Below, piece by piece: positions 36,567 through 48,023 of a stretch of 64,000 bases of DNA. The notes under the pieces were generated by a model. The model was not told the origin of the DNA, ran no database searches, and worked only from the letters and a program-made list of their open reading frames with translations. Position 1 is the first letter of the stretch, and each line of letters opens with the position of its first letter. The position numbers and the translations under genes were made by a program. Source of the DNA: Serratia quinivorans (GTDB lineage: Bacteria; Pseudomonadota; Gammaproteobacteria; Enterobacterales; Enterobacteriaceae); the NCBI GenBank assembly GCA_900457075.1, contig UGYN01000002.1:1302001-1366000 (forward strand), in the 5' to 3' direction.

Positions 36567-37161
36567 AACGCTGTTGCTCCTCGGCGGTTAGCGTCTGTGG
36601 TGCCGTACGCTGGTTAAAGAAGCGGATATGGGTAGCGTCACTTTGCATATCATCAATATCAATGGTTTCCAGGAACTGTTCGCCGTTGAGGGTGATGCGC
36701 TTGAACAGTTTGTCGAGCGGCGTGGTTTTTGGTGTCAGCACCAGCCGCCATTGGTTATTACCCAAGTCGCTGAACTGCAAAGAAAAGTTTTGCTCCAGTG
36801 CCTGGCTGTCGGCGTGGAATAATGCGGTCAGCAAGTGGTTGAACTGGAACATCTGCGGATTGTTTTCTGCCGTCACCACCTGCGGCGGCTGACCGGCCAG
36901 AGTTTGTACCATACGCTTATCATCCAGCAACAAGGTCAGCGGGAAGGGTTTCTGTTGTGCCCACCACAACCCTTTTTGTTGTGAAATCAGCAGCTCACCG
37001 CTGGATTTCAAGGGTTTCGCCATACCGCTGATGCTGCGCTGCTGTTCGAACTCGGCGCGCAACACCGGCTGTTGGCTAAAGCGCTGTTGCAGCTCCGGCA
37101 GCGTGACCGCCTGGACGCTCAGGCTGAAAAAGGTGATAAGAAACAATAACCCGTACTTCAT
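36556..37161 (-). CDS. apeL: LolA-like periplasmic carrier, aryl polyene (ApeL)
   Basis: A 201-residue protein with a signal peptide (MKYGLLFLITFFSLSVQA) and the LolA fold opening LRAEFEQQRSISGMAKPLKSSG, plus GLWWAQQKPFPLTLLL. By analogy with LolA, it likely carries the lipid-like polyene conjugate across the periplasm between ApeM and the outer membrane. Overlaps apeK by four bases. Confidence 0.83.
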   Translation of the reverse strand: MKYGLLFLITFFSLSVQAVTLPELQQRFSQQPVLRAEFEQQRSISGMAKPLKSSGELLISQQKGLWWAQQKPFPLTLLLDDKRMVQTLAGQPPQVVTAENNPQMFQFNHLLTALFHADSQALEQNFSLQFSDLGNNQWRLVLTPKTTPLDKLFKRITLNGEQFLETIDIDDMQSDATHIRFFNQRTAPQTLTAEEQQRFAS

Positions 37162-37586
37162 TGCGCCCCCTCAATGTTGTCCAATAGCACCTGCGGCGAG
37201 GCAAAGCACATTTCTTTGCTGTCGGCATCGACCGCTACCTGAATGGTATGACCGCGGGTGGTGGTTTTGCCGCTCTCTGCATCCAGAATGCGGTAACCAA
37301 TGCGCAGGCGGTTTTCATACTCTTCCAGCTCGGCACAGACGATGATGCGTTGTTCAAACAGCACTGGCGCGATGTATTTCACTCGCGTATCCACGATCGG
37401 CCAAACATAGCCCGAAGCCTGCATCTGCCGATAACCGTAATTAAACTGTTTGAGTAGCGCTTCACGCGCGACTTCGAAATAACGGAAGTAGTTGCCGTGC
37501 CAGACCACGCCCATGGCATCGGTATCATGGAAAGGGATTGCGATTTCAATGCTGACGGAAAATCGCGGGTCGTCTTTTAGCTTCAT
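37158..37586 (-). CDS. apeK: Hot-dog thioesterase, aryl polyene (ApeK)
   Basis: A 142-residue acyl-CoA/ACP thioesterase of the 4HBT family. The motif FHDTDAMGVVWHGNYFRYFE contains the catalytic Asp. It may release the chain or clear misloaded carrier proteins. Overlaps apeJ and apeL by four bases. Confidence 0.87.
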   Translation of the reverse strand: MKLKDDPRFSVSIEIAIPFHDTDAMGVVWHGNYFRYFEVAREALLKQFNYGYRQMQASGYVWPIVDTRVKYIAPVLFEQRIIVCAELEEYENRLRIGYRILDAESGKTTTRGHTIQVAVDADSKEMCFASPQVLLDNIEGAQ

Positions 37587-39301
37587 GTCTCAGGCCCCTG
37601 TTGCACTGGCGGCTGTGCCGCCAACTGCCAGAAATCGAAAAAATTAAACCAGTCGAGCGGTGCCAGCAGGCAATAATGCTCCAGCCGCGCGGCATAACTG
37701 TCCACCGCATCTTGCAACGCCTGTTGGCGCTGCTGACGGGGTAATAACAGCGGATTGGCGAAGGGTTCGAAATAAACGTTAAGACGCCCCTGCTGCTTGA
37801 GGCCGAACATCAGAAATACCGGGCAGCGCAGCGCGGCGGCCAGGACAAATGGCCCCTGAGGAAAGGGTGCCGGTTGGCCAAGAAAGCGGCTCCACACCAC
37901 GCGCGGTTGCTCACCCCGCTGATGCTTGCCCGCCGAGGTACGATCGCCGACGATCGCCACCCATTCACCGGCATCCAATTTATCTTGCAGACGCATGGCC
38001 GTTTCTGGCCCCAGCGACGTCACCTGGATCAGATTCAGATTGGCACGCGGATTCACCTCTTTCATCACCTGATTGAAGCGTTCGGCGTGCTCGGTAAACA
38101 CCAGGGCATTCACCCTTACGCCAGAATCCAGCTCGCCCAGTGCGCGGCAAGACTCGATATCCCCCAGGTGTGAAGCCAGAATCAGCGTGCCTTTGCCGGA
38201 CGCTATCTGCTTCTCACAGCACGTGCGATCCACCAGCCGTATGTCATTGAGCTCCCCTCGCCAGCTCGCCAGCTTGTCGAGCATAGCATCACCAAATCTC
38301 ATAAAGTGACTGAAGCTGTTGAGCGGTGCAGGCAGTGGCTGTTGCTGTTGTTCGGCGAATTGCCGCAGGCGTTGCAGGTAATCGCGTGATGCCTCACGCT
38401 GGCTGCGCCCGGTCAGCCAGAAATAACCGATCACCGGATACAACAATAATTGAAATACCCGGCGGCCAAACAGTCGGTAGACTTTTAACATCAGCCGGAT
38501 GCCCCACAGGCCATGCCTTTCTGGGGTTGCCGACCAGTGTTGTGAACTTGCAGCACGTCGACGTTGGCGCAGCAGACGAGGAATACGCGGCAACATACCG
38601 AGGAACAAACGGGTATGCATCCAGGAGATGCGCAGGTTATCGCGCAGTGCATCAAAATGAGAAACTCCGTCAGCCGGATAGGTCACGCGCGTCGGCAGAA
38701 AACGGCTGGGCACGCCCTGCCAGTACAGTCTGACCATCACTTCGGTATCGAAATCCATCCGTTTGCCGAGCGGATGGCGTGTTGTTAATGCCAACGTCGC
38801 AGCCACCGGGTAAACGCGGAAACCGCACATGCTGTCTTTCAGCGACAGCGACAGGGTTTCTATCCACACCCAGACATGGGTGACATAGCGGCCATACAGG
38901 CGTGCTTTTGGCACTGAGCTGTCGTAAATGGGGCGGCCGGAAATCAGACAGTCCGGATGAGCGCGGGCTTCGTCAATCATTGCCGGAATATCACTCAGTT
39001 GATGCTGACCGTCGGCATCCACCTGTAAAGCGTGGCTGTAGCCCTGTCGCTGCGCCAGTTGCAGGCCGGCGATCACCGCCGCTCCTTTCCCCTGGTTTTT
39101 ATCCAACCGCATCAACCTGACCCATGGCCGGTCAGCAGCCAGGCGCTGTAGCTCTTCGGCGGTGCCGGCATCGCTGCCATCATCCACTATCAGGCACGGC
39201 AGGCCATAATCGGCTAACCTGGTCAGCACTGCGGCCATCATCTGTCCGTGATTGAAACAGGGGATAACAATGCAGGGAGTAAAGGGAGCCTTCACTGACA
39301 T
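37583..39301 (-). CDS. apeJ: Glycosyltransferase-acyltransferase fusion, aryl polyene (ApeJ)
   Basis: A 572-residue two-domain protein. Residues about 8-230 form a family-2 glycosyltransferase (CIVIPCFNHGQMM, VDDGSDAG, the DxD-type VDADGQHQ, and SGRPIYD). Residues about 290-555 resemble the lipid A acyltransferase LpxL (ASHLGDIESCRALGE carries the HxxxxE motif; IVGDRTSAG follows). It probably builds the glyco-lipid anchor of the polyene. Such fusions are normal in aryl-polyene clusters. Overlaps apeI by ten bases. Confidence 0.87.
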   Translation of the reverse strand: MSVKAPFTPCIVIPCFNHGQMMAAVLTRLADYGLPCLIVDDGSDAGTAEELQRLAADRPWVRLMRLDKNQGKGAAVIAGLQLAQRQGYSHALQVDADGQHQLSDIPAMIDEARAHPDCLISGRPIYDSSVPKARLYGRYVTHVWVWIETLSLSLKDSMCGFRVYPVAATLALTTRHPLGKRMDFDTEVMVRLYWQGVPSRFLPTRVTYPADGVSHFDALRDNLRISWMHTRLFLGMLPRIPRLLRQRRRAASSQHWSATPERHGLWGIRLMLKVYRLFGRRVFQLLLYPVIGYFWLTGRSQREASRDYLQRLRQFAEQQQQPLPAPLNSFSHFMRFGDAMLDKLASWRGELNDIRLVDRTCCEKQIASGKGTLILASHLGDIESCRALGELDSGVRVNALVFTEHAERFNQVMKEVNPRANLNLIQVTSLGPETAMRLQDKLDAGEWVAIVGDRTSAGKHQRGEQPRVVWSRFLGQPAPFPQGPFVLAAALRCPVFLMFGLKQQGRLNVYFEPFANPLLLPRQQRQQALQDAVDSYAARLEHYCLLAPLDWFNFFDFWQLAAQPPVQQGPET

Positions 39302-39636
39302 AATGAGATCTTGCCGCTGCTGGCGGTCGCCTCACCCACGCGGTAGCTGAACAACAGTTTATGCCGTGCCGGCTGCCATTCGAGCTGCAATAACACGCTT
39401 TGCTCCGGCAGCAAGGGCTGTTGAAATTTCACCACTTCGATCCCTTTGAACCCGGCCTCGATAGCCAGCAATTGACGAGCATACTGCATCACCCAGTTCA
39501 GCTGTGTGACCCCCGGCAGGATCGGATGCTCAGGAAAATGGCCACGAAACCAAAACAGTTCGGCAGGTAAACGCAGTAGCAGGCTGGCATGGGTAGCATC
39601 GCTCACCTGCTGTTGCAGCACCTCAGGTTGCATCAT
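39292..39636 (-). CDS. apeI: 3-hydroxyacyl-ACP dehydratase, aryl polyene (ApeI)
   Basis: A 114-residue single hot-dog protein. FRGHFPEHPILPGVTQLNW is the classic FabA/FabZ active-site stretch with the catalytic His. It works with ApeP or alone in the dehydration step. Starts ATGATG overlapping the apeH stop. Confidence 0.86.
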   Translation of the reverse strand: MMQPEVLQQQVSDATHASLLLRLPAELFWFRGHFPEHPILPGVTQLNWVMQYARQLLAIEAGFKGIEVVKFQQPLLPEQSVLLQLEWQPARHKLLFSYRVGEATASSGKISLCQ

Positions 39637-41006
39637 AAAAACAGCTCCTGTAGTTCAGCATAGGCGCGCTTGCCCTGCGGGTTCAGAGGGATAGCATCGA
39701 TAACACGCCAACGGCGCGGCAGGGCCACCGGCTCCAGCCAACCCCGCAACGCCTGATGCAGTTCGCGGGTTAACTCCCCTTCTGACAATTTTTGTCGTTG
39801 GCTTTTGCCATAGGGTGACAACACTATCGCCGCTACCAATACTGTGCGCCCTGTTTGCTGCTGCGTTAGCACGGCAGCATCGGCGACCTCCGGCAGGGAA
39901 ACCAGCCGGCGCTCGACTTCGGTCAGCGACAGACGCTTTTCTTCCAGCTTGATAATGCGGTCGGCCCGGCCGTTTAACTGGAATTGCCGACCCTCTGGCG
40001 CAAGCTGAATAATATCGCTTAGAGTAAGTTCACCGGTATCGGGTATCAGTGGCGACGCAACATTCATGCTGTTATCTGGATTTGCCGTTAACGTCACTCC
40101 GGCAAACAGCCGCCACAGGGAGGCTTCTCGAACTTGCTTGCGCCATGCCAGTGAGCCGGTTTCCGTTGTGCCGTATATTTCCAGCGGCAATACGCCCAAT
40201 GCCTGCTGCGACAAATTAGCTTCCGCGTAAGAGAGCGGGCCGCCGGCGGAAAATACCTCAACGCACTCTGCCAGTGCCAAGTGGTTATCCAAACGCTTCA
40301 GCCAGGCTGGGCTGCTGACAAACACCAAACGTCGCCCCTGGTGACGGGCAATCAACTGTTCGTGATACTGCGTTAATTGCGCATCGAACGGCAGGCCAAA
40401 AGCCAGTGGCAGGAACAAGCGGAAGCTCAGGCCATACATATGCTGATGAGAGACCGACGCGATCACGCTGCAACCCTGAAAGACATCTTTCCAGCTTGCG
40501 GCCAACAGTTCGCTTTCACGATCCATGCAGGCAACGGACTTCATCACGGCCTGTGGTTGGCCGGTCGAGCCGGAGGTATAAAGGATAAAACGAGGATCCT
40601 GGGGCCAGGCAGGCAGTGCTATCTCCGTACTGCCCCCTTCCGGTACCGGCAAAACCGGTACACCAAGATCGAGGGGTAAATCAGTTAGCAGTGCGTCGAA
40701 ATCTGCCCGCTGCTCTTTGAGGATAGCTTCACGCTGATGACCAAAAATTACCGGCACCCTGTTGGCATACAAAGAGGCCAACAGCGCAACGGCAAAACGA
40801 TAGCTATCATCAAAACACAGCGCCCAACGCTGCTCTTCCCTGACTGCCAGCTGTGCAACCAATACGGAGACATCCCGGCGAAATTGACCGAGACAAAATG
40901 CCTGAGCGCCACGCCAGGCAACAATCACCCCGTCATCACGCTCCACGCTGAGCCATTGGCTCATCGGTAAACTCAGACGCGCCTGACCCTTTTCCTGACT
41001 ATCCAT
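39633..41006 (-). CDS. apeH: AMP-binding acyl ligase, aryl polyene (ApeH)
   Basis: A 457-residue adenylate-forming enzyme. The phosphate loop YTSGSTGQPQAVMKS, the EIYGTTETGSLAWR segment, and the C-terminal NGRADRIIKLEEKR and NPQGKRAY (Lys) are visible. It activates the aromatic starter acid (4-hydroxybenzoate in Xenorhabdus) and loads it on an acyl carrier protein. The start overlaps apeG by 34 bases; a second Met at residue 15 would avoid the overlap and cannot be excluded. Confidence 0.87.
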   Translation of the reverse strand: MDSQEKGQARLSLPMSQWLSVERDDGVIVAWRGAQAFCLGQFRRDVSVLVAQLAVREEQRWALCFDDSYRFAVALLASLYANRVPVIFGHQREAILKEQRADFDALLTDLPLDLGVPVLPVPEGGSTEIALPAWPQDPRFILYTSGSTGQPQAVMKSVACMDRESELLAASWKDVFQGCSVIASVSHQHMYGLSFRLFLPLAFGLPFDAQLTQYHEQLIARHQGRRLVFVSSPAWLKRLDNHLALAECVEVFSAGGPLSYAEANLSQQALGVLPLEIYGTTETGSLAWRKQVREASLWRLFAGVTLTANPDNSMNVASPLIPDTGELTLSDIIQLAPEGRQFQLNGRADRIIKLEEKRLSLTEVERRLVSLPEVADAAVLTQQQTGRTVLVAAIVLSPYGKSQRQKLSEGELTRELHQALRGWLEPVALPRRWRVIDAIPLNPQGKRAYAELQELFL

Positions 41007-41557
41007 TCAATACCCATTAATGCCCCCATCAGCAGGTAGCTGATGCCGCCGTTATACAGCGTCCAGAGTGTGATATCCCCGGACAGACAGGTTGCCAGCG
41101 CTATTGCACCGTTAACAATAAAGAACCCGCACCAGACCTGAGTCACCTTGCGAGTATAAGCCACGCCAGCGGCATCCAGCTGTGGCTCGGTTATACGCGC
41201 TAACCGCTCCGCCACGGTGGGTGGCGAAAACAGCGAATATGCAAACAGCAACAGCAGTAATGCGTTAACCAAGACCGGGTAATACAACAGCCAATGACTT
41301 TGCTTCAGCGCCCAACTGGCAAGCGCCAACAAGATACCGACCATAGCCAGGGCCTTGCCCAACCATATTTGCTGACGAAGTTTACCGCGCAGCAGTATCA
41401 GCCGTAAGGTAAAGACAGCCACCAGCAGCGGCGCCAGAACGGTGGTGCCCCAACGCGCCAAACCAAACCAGACCGCCAGCGGGTAAAGCAGCAACACCAG
41501 CCAGGTTACGGCCTGCAACAGCCGCAACATCGGGTTTATCCAAGGGGACGTTTTCAC
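40973..41557 (-). CDS. apeG: Inner-membrane protein of aryl polyene cluster (ApeG)
   Basis: A 194-residue hydrophobic protein with about six helices and no catalytic motif that I can name (COG4648-type). Present in most aryl-polyene clusters at this position between the carrier proteins and the ligase. Role unknown; possibly a scaffold or partner of the acyltransferases at the membrane. It starts with GTG and has a poor ribosome binding site. Confidence 0.78.
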   Translation of the reverse strand: MKTSPWINPMLRLLQAVTWLVLLLYPLAVWFGLARWGTTVLAPLLVAVFTLRLILLRGKLRQQIWLGKALAMVGILLALASWALKQSHWLLYYPVLVNALLLLLFAYSLFSPPTVAERLARITEPQLDAAGVAYTRKVTQVWCGFFIVNGAIALATCLSGDITLWTLYNGGISYLLMGALMGIEWIVRKRVRRV

Positions 41558-41572
41558 CTTAACGCAGCGGCC

Positions 41573-41824
41573 TTAACTGTCTGACTTCAGCAACTCATCA
41601 ATGGCATCAACTACGTCTTGCACGGTGCGCACCGACTTGAACATTTCCGGTTTGATCTTCTTACCGGTTGTTTTTTGCAGGTGTACCACCAGATCCACCG
41701 CATCAATGCTGTCCAGCTCCAGCTCTTCGTACAGGCGGGAGTCGGGCTTGATATCATCGGCATCAAGTTCAAACAGTTTGACCAGCAACGCCTGAATCTG
41801 CAGGTAAATTTCTTGCTTATCCAT
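41573..41824 (-). CDS. apeF: Acyl carrier protein, aryl polyene (ApeF)
   Basis: An 83-residue carrier protein. The phosphopantetheine Ser lies in the ELDSIDAVDLV motif near residue 39. Acidic and helical as expected. It is one of two carriers; ApeE and ApeF probably hold the starter or the growing chain at different steps. Confidence 0.92.
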   Translation of the reverse strand: MDKQEIYLQIQALLVKLFELDADDIKPDSRLYEELELDSIDAVDLVVHLQKTTGKKIKPEMFKSVRTVQDVVDAIDELLKSDS

Positions 41825-41833
41825 GAAAACCCC

Positions 41834-42094
41834 TTATTTGCTACGCTGTGCAGAAACAAACTTTGCCAGCGTTTCCACGGAATAAAAATGTTGGCGCATA
41901 TCCTGGCTTTCAGCCGATAGCACCACGCCATAACGGTTCTTTAATGCCAGGCCCAATTCCAATGCATCAATGGAATCCAGACCCAGTCCATCACCAAACA
42001 GCGGTGCGTCGGCATCAATCTCCTCCGGTGTCATACCTTCAAGATTGAGCGTATCAATGATCAATTGCTTGATTTCGGTGCTCAATAAATTCAT
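41834..42094 (-). CDS. apeE: Acyl carrier protein, aryl polyene (ApeE)
   Basis: An 86-residue carrier protein with the attachment Ser in GLGLDSIDALELG. The ATG giving MNLLSTEIKQLI is chosen; another five codons upstream overlaps the end of apeD by 11 bases and is possible. In Xenorhabdus ApeE receives the aryl starter from ApeH. Nine bases separate it from apeF. Confidence 0.9.
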   Translation of the reverse strand: MNLLSTEIKQLIIDTLNLEGMTPEEIDADAPLFGDGLGLDSIDALELGLALKNRYGVVLSAESQDMRQHFYSVETLAKFVSAQRSK

Positions 42095-42098
42095 TCCG

Positions 42099-42917
42099 CT
42101 ATATCTCATTATTTATAGGTTCTGACTGTAAGGCGTCAGTTAAATGCTGGGTTAATCTTCTTGCCGCAAGGGCGGGAGAAACGTCATTTGCATGAATGAA
42201 TGCGCGGGCGTCGATCTTATCCTGAACGGTGATATGGAACTGCGGTTTTATCGCCGGGATCTTATACCATTTGCCCTGCTTCGTCAGCATGGGGGGATGG
42301 CAGTGGATATGTACTACCCGGATATCACATTGCCCCCGCAGCGCAATATTGGCCGCCCCCCGTTGCAACGTAAGCGCCTTGCCCGGCGTGGTACGGGTGC
42401 CTTCCGGGAAGATCAGGATGGTCCCTCCGCTGGCCAGACGTTGGCGACATTGTTCCAAAAGAATATCCGACTGCGCGTTAGCCAAATATCCCGCCGCTTT
42501 GATCACCCCGCTGACAAATACATTTTCCAGCAAGGCCTCTTTGACGATGCAGTCACAGCGCGGCATTTGTGATGCCAGGAGCACATAATCCAACAGGCTG
42601 GGATGGTTGGCGATCACCAGGCAACCGCGATCCTCACTAAAGCGTTCTACATTGTCGAAATGGTAATCCAGCACGCCAAAAAAACGCGTCGTTGCCAGGA
42701 AGAAACGGAAACTGTGACGGATTGAGTTCTGCGTTAACCGGCTGCGGCGTGCGGGATCTCGCACCACCAGGCGCATCAGATTAAACCAGACGCCAGACAG
42801 TAGCAGGCCACCCAAACCAAATAGCGAAAAGCAAAAGCCCGTTGCCACCACCCGCCAACAACGATTAAGCCATGAGGATCGTTCGGGAGCCGTTTGGGCA
42901 GAGATAGTTGTCGCCAT
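42099..42917 (-). CDS. apeD: 1-acyl-glycerol-3-phosphate-type acyltransferase, aryl polyene (ApeD)
   Basis: A 272-residue membrane acyltransferase. ANHPSLLDYVLLA carries the HxxxxD motif and IFPEGTRTTPG the substrate motif of the PlsC family. An N-terminal hydrophobic helix (residues 25-50) anchors it. It may link the polyene to its lipid anchor. The ATG overlapping the apeC stop by one base (TGATG) is used; a GTG four codons earlier is an alternative. Confidence 0.86.
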   Translation of the reverse strand: MATTISAQTAPERSSWLNRCWRVVATGFCFSLFGLGGLLLSGVWFNLMRLVVRDPARRSRLTQNSIRHSFRFFLATTRFFGVLDYHFDNVERFSEDRGCLVIANHPSLLDYVLLASQMPRCDCIVKEALLENVFVSGVIKAAGYLANAQSDILLEQCRQRLASGGTILIFPEGTRTTPGKALTLQRGAANIALRGQCDIRVVHIHCHPPMLTKQGKWYKIPAIKPQFHITVQDKIDARAFIHANDVSPALAARRLTQHLTDALQSEPINNEI

Positions 42918-43621
42918 CAGCGTTTCCACAACCAGTCGTGCCGCTGGCCCGGCACCGTGAATTCATCATCAGCGCCCAGCCACCCCCTTAAAAACGACAG
43001 GCCTTGCGGCTCCTGGTGGTTCACCTGTTCGGCCGTTGTTGCCTGACATTGCAGCGTGCCACCGCTTTCGAGCAGCAGGGCGACAGCATAGGGAACCGAA
43101 TTTTCCGGCGCGAAAGGCCGATAAACATCCGGTACGATCCCGTCGAAATCGATTAATAACACCCGTTCCGCACTGCCCGTGGCCAATACGGCCTGGGCTT
43201 CAATCATCCCCTGCTGGAAGCTGTCTTCGCCGGCGGCCAGTGAAGTGGTCGGCAAAGTATTCTTCGCCATAATAGTCAACCACCCCGCCGCCGTGTTGTG
43301 TACCGACATGGCAAAATCCGTTGGCGATAAGGGCTGCTGCTGATGCAAGTGCTGGAGAATTTTGTGCGTCCGCTCCAACTCGCCATGACGACTGGTAAAG
43401 ATTGCCATATCCGCCGAGTAATCATTCAATAAGATCAACCCGCTTTCTACCGCCAGGCGCGTTCCGATACTCATCCGACGCAGTGACATCATGGGGATAT
43501 GAGAACAGCCGGGTAATACGCCCGGGTATTCAGCGGTAATAGCATTACCCGTAGCCCATTGGCGCCATGCATCACGCGTTCCACGATCGGGAGCCATTGC
43601 CCACCAACTGAGTATATTCAT
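42917..43621 (-). CDS. apeC: Chain-length-factor-like half ketosynthase, aryl polyene (ApeC)
   Basis: A 234-residue protein of the N-terminal ketosynthase-like family (PF13723), about half the size of a ketosynthase. Where ketosynthases have the catalytic Cys it reads AMSVHNTAAGWLTI, so it cannot condense by itself. In Xenorhabdus ApeC pairs with ApeO and sets chain length. First gene of the transcript; another ATG four codons upstream (MAGDMNIL) is possible and neither has a strong ribosome binding site. Confidence 0.83.
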   Translation of the reverse strand: MNILSWWAMAPDRGTRDAWRQWATGNAITAEYPGVLPGCSHIPMMSLRRMSIGTRLAVESGLILLNDYSADMAIFTSRHGELERTHKILQHLHQQQPLSPTDFAMSVHNTAAGWLTIMAKNTLPTTSLAAGEDSFQQGMIEAQAVLATGSAERVLLIDFDGIVPDVYRPFAPENSVPYAVALLLESGGTLQCQATTAEQVNHQEPQGLSFLRGWLGADDEFTVPGQRHDWLWKR

Positions 43622-43918
43622 GTCGCCCGCCATTAAGGGGATTACCGGTCAGAAAAATTCCGTGGGTAAATTTATTATATCTAACCCCAGAATGCATTCC
43701 CAAAATTCCTATTTTTTCACCGAATATTCGATTAAACGATTAGGCTTACTTATCGACATAAACCAGCAACACTTGAGGGAAAAGGGAAATATCACGATGA
43801 AAAGCAGCAGTATTTGTCGAATTTTTCCGATGAGTGTATCTTAATCAGGGATCGTCATGCATCACTTCCCCTGCATGATTAATACCTTTCTTATTTACCA
43901 ACACTCATGGACAAGAGT
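43622..43918. other. Intergenic region before apeC (promoter expected)
   Basis: About 300 bases, A/T rich, between the divergent apeC and lipoprotein genes. It must hold the ape operon promoter but I see no convincing -35/-10 pair, no ops element and no strong dyad beyond TGCATGATT near 43872. No ORF with coding character. Confidence 0.4.
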
Positions 43919-44308
43919 ATGAAACCATTTAAGCTCATTTTAACTACCGTATTCGCCGCTATGCTGGTTACCGGTTGCGCTGGCACGGCTCCGGTTAAAA
44001 ACGTCAGCCAAAACATTGCAGGTAGCCACAGTAATGCACAGGTACGCCAGGCGATCCTCTCCGCCGGCTTGAACCGCGGCTGGATTATGAACCCTACCGC
44101 AGATGGCGTGATCGATGGCAAGATTTTGCTACGTGGTCACAGCGCAGATATACGTATCACTTACAATACAAATAGTTATCAGATTAACTATATTACTAGC
44201 GGTAATATGGATGCCAAAGACGGAAAGATTCATCCAAACTATAATCGCTGGGTGGCCAATCTGGATAAGGATATTCAGTTGGAACTTGCGCGTCAGAATA
44301 TTAAATAA
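43919..44308 (+). CDS. Small lipoprotein of unknown function
   Basis: A 129-residue protein with a lipoprotein signal: MKPFKLILTTVFAAMLVTGC, the Cys at residue 20. The mature part contains AQVRQAILSAGLNRGWIM and repeated beta-strand-like segments (ADIRITYNTNSYQINYI), suggesting a small alpha/beta periplasmic domain. I recognise no named family. An ATG four codons earlier (MDKSMKPF) is possible. It stands alone between the ape cluster and the rRNA operon, on the opposite strand to both. Confidence 0.75.
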   Translation: MKPFKLILTTVFAAMLVTGCAGTAPVKNVSQNIAGSHSNAQVRQAILSAGLNRGWIMNPTADGVIDGKILLRGHSADIRITYNTNSYQINYITSGNMDAKDGKIHPNYNRWVANLDKDIQLELARQNIK

Positions 44309-44321
44309 TCACCAAACTTAT

Positions 44322-44360
44322 TACCCGGCGGAGGTTCCTACTGCCGGGTATATTATTCTT
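44322..44360 (+). terminator. Terminator after the lipoprotein gene
   Basis: TACCCGGC/GCCGGGTA arms at 44322-44329 and 44343-44350 with further pairing inside, followed by a T-rich stretch. Begins 13 bases after the stop. Confidence 0.65.
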
Positions 44361-44458
44361 TATATTGGCATTCAATTCAGATAATTATTTATCAGAACAG
44401 ATTTTCACCGCATAAAACACGCTGCAATATTTAATTTTGTTTAATTTTACATATGAAA

Positions 44459-44485
44459 AAGCCCTGAGTCAGAGACTCAGGGCTT
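44459..44485 (-). terminator. Terminator of the rRNA operon
   Basis: Perfect 12-bp stem AAGCCCTGAGTC/GACTCAGGGCTT with a three-base loop, followed on the minus strand by TTTTTC. It lies ten bases beyond the distal tRNA-Asp and shares AGCCCTGAGT with the hairpin after the other tRNA-Asp. Confidence 0.88.
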
Positions 44486-44495
44486 ATCAAATTAG

Positions 44496-44572
44496 TGGCG
44501 GAACGGACGGGGCTCGAACCCGCGACCCCCTGCGTGACAGGCAGGTATTCTAACCAACTGAACTACCGCTCC
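44496..44572 (-). tRNA. aspU: tRNA-Asp (GTC), distal tRNA of the rRNA operon
   Basis: Seventy-seven bases, cloverleaf with anticodon GTC and encoded CCA, same sequence as the copy at 21355. It lies 92 bases after the 5S gene with no intervening terminator, so it is processed from the rRNA transcript, as after E. coli rrnH. Confidence 0.98.
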
Positions 44573-44664
44573 ACCGGTTCTTTCACGTTACATCTTTCGA
44601 TGTGGCAAAATCGCGCTTGGCGATCCTGCTCATTACCGGGTGTCAAACCGATAACGTTTAATTG

Positions 44665-44784
44665 ATGCCTGGCAGTGTCCTACTCTCGCATGGGGAGACC
44701 CCACACTACCATCGGCGCTACGGCGTTTCACTTCTGAGTTCGGCATGGGATCAGGTGGGACCACCGCGCTATTGCCGCCAGGCA
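44665..44784 (-). rRNA. rrf: 5S ribosomal RNA
   Basis: A 120-base sequence starting TGCCTGGCGGCAATAGCG and ending CTGCCAGGCAT, the ends pairing as helix I; the internal CCGAACTCAGAAGTGAAACG segment is the standard enterobacterial 5S. Confidence 0.97.
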
Positions 44785-44879
44785 AATTCTGTTTCATTCC
44801 AGCCGTCATTTGCATGACCACCAGAACCAATCTCGGAACGCGCTGAAAATCTCTCAAATCAAAACACTTTTGGTGTTGT

Positions 44880-47788
<2,909 letters not shown>

Positions 47789-47921
47789 TCACAACCCAAA
47801 AGTGTTTCCACCTTCGTGCTGCTACATTTGAGAGACTCTATGACAGGGTAATCCTTACTCCAGTACTTCTACGGAGGAGTAAGTTTCAGCTGTCATGTTT
47901 CAATTTTCAGCTTGTTCCAGA

Positions 47922-47934
47922 TTGTTAAAGAGCA
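47922..47934 (-). promoter_or_regulatory. Spacer boxA antitermination element before 23S
   Basis: TGCTCTTTAACAA on the minus strand, between tRNA-Glu and 23S. Known in E. coli rRNA operons to load Nus factors and prevent early Rho termination. Confidence 0.85.
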
Positions 47935-48023
47935 ATATCTTAAACACGACTCGTTAAAGTCATCTTTAAGATGTTTTCGGCGCAGCAAGCACCGGTGATA
48001 ATGTCTTTCACTCATTATCGGAA

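Noticed and set aside
43622..43918. ops/JUMPstart element (GGCGGTAG) before the ape operon
   Set aside because: Only GGCGGGCG-like sequence at the apeC start; no match to the element.
21355..44572. tRNA-Asp genes as phage attachment sites
   Set aside because: Both are complete, and I found no partial tRNA 3' end or integrase nearby.
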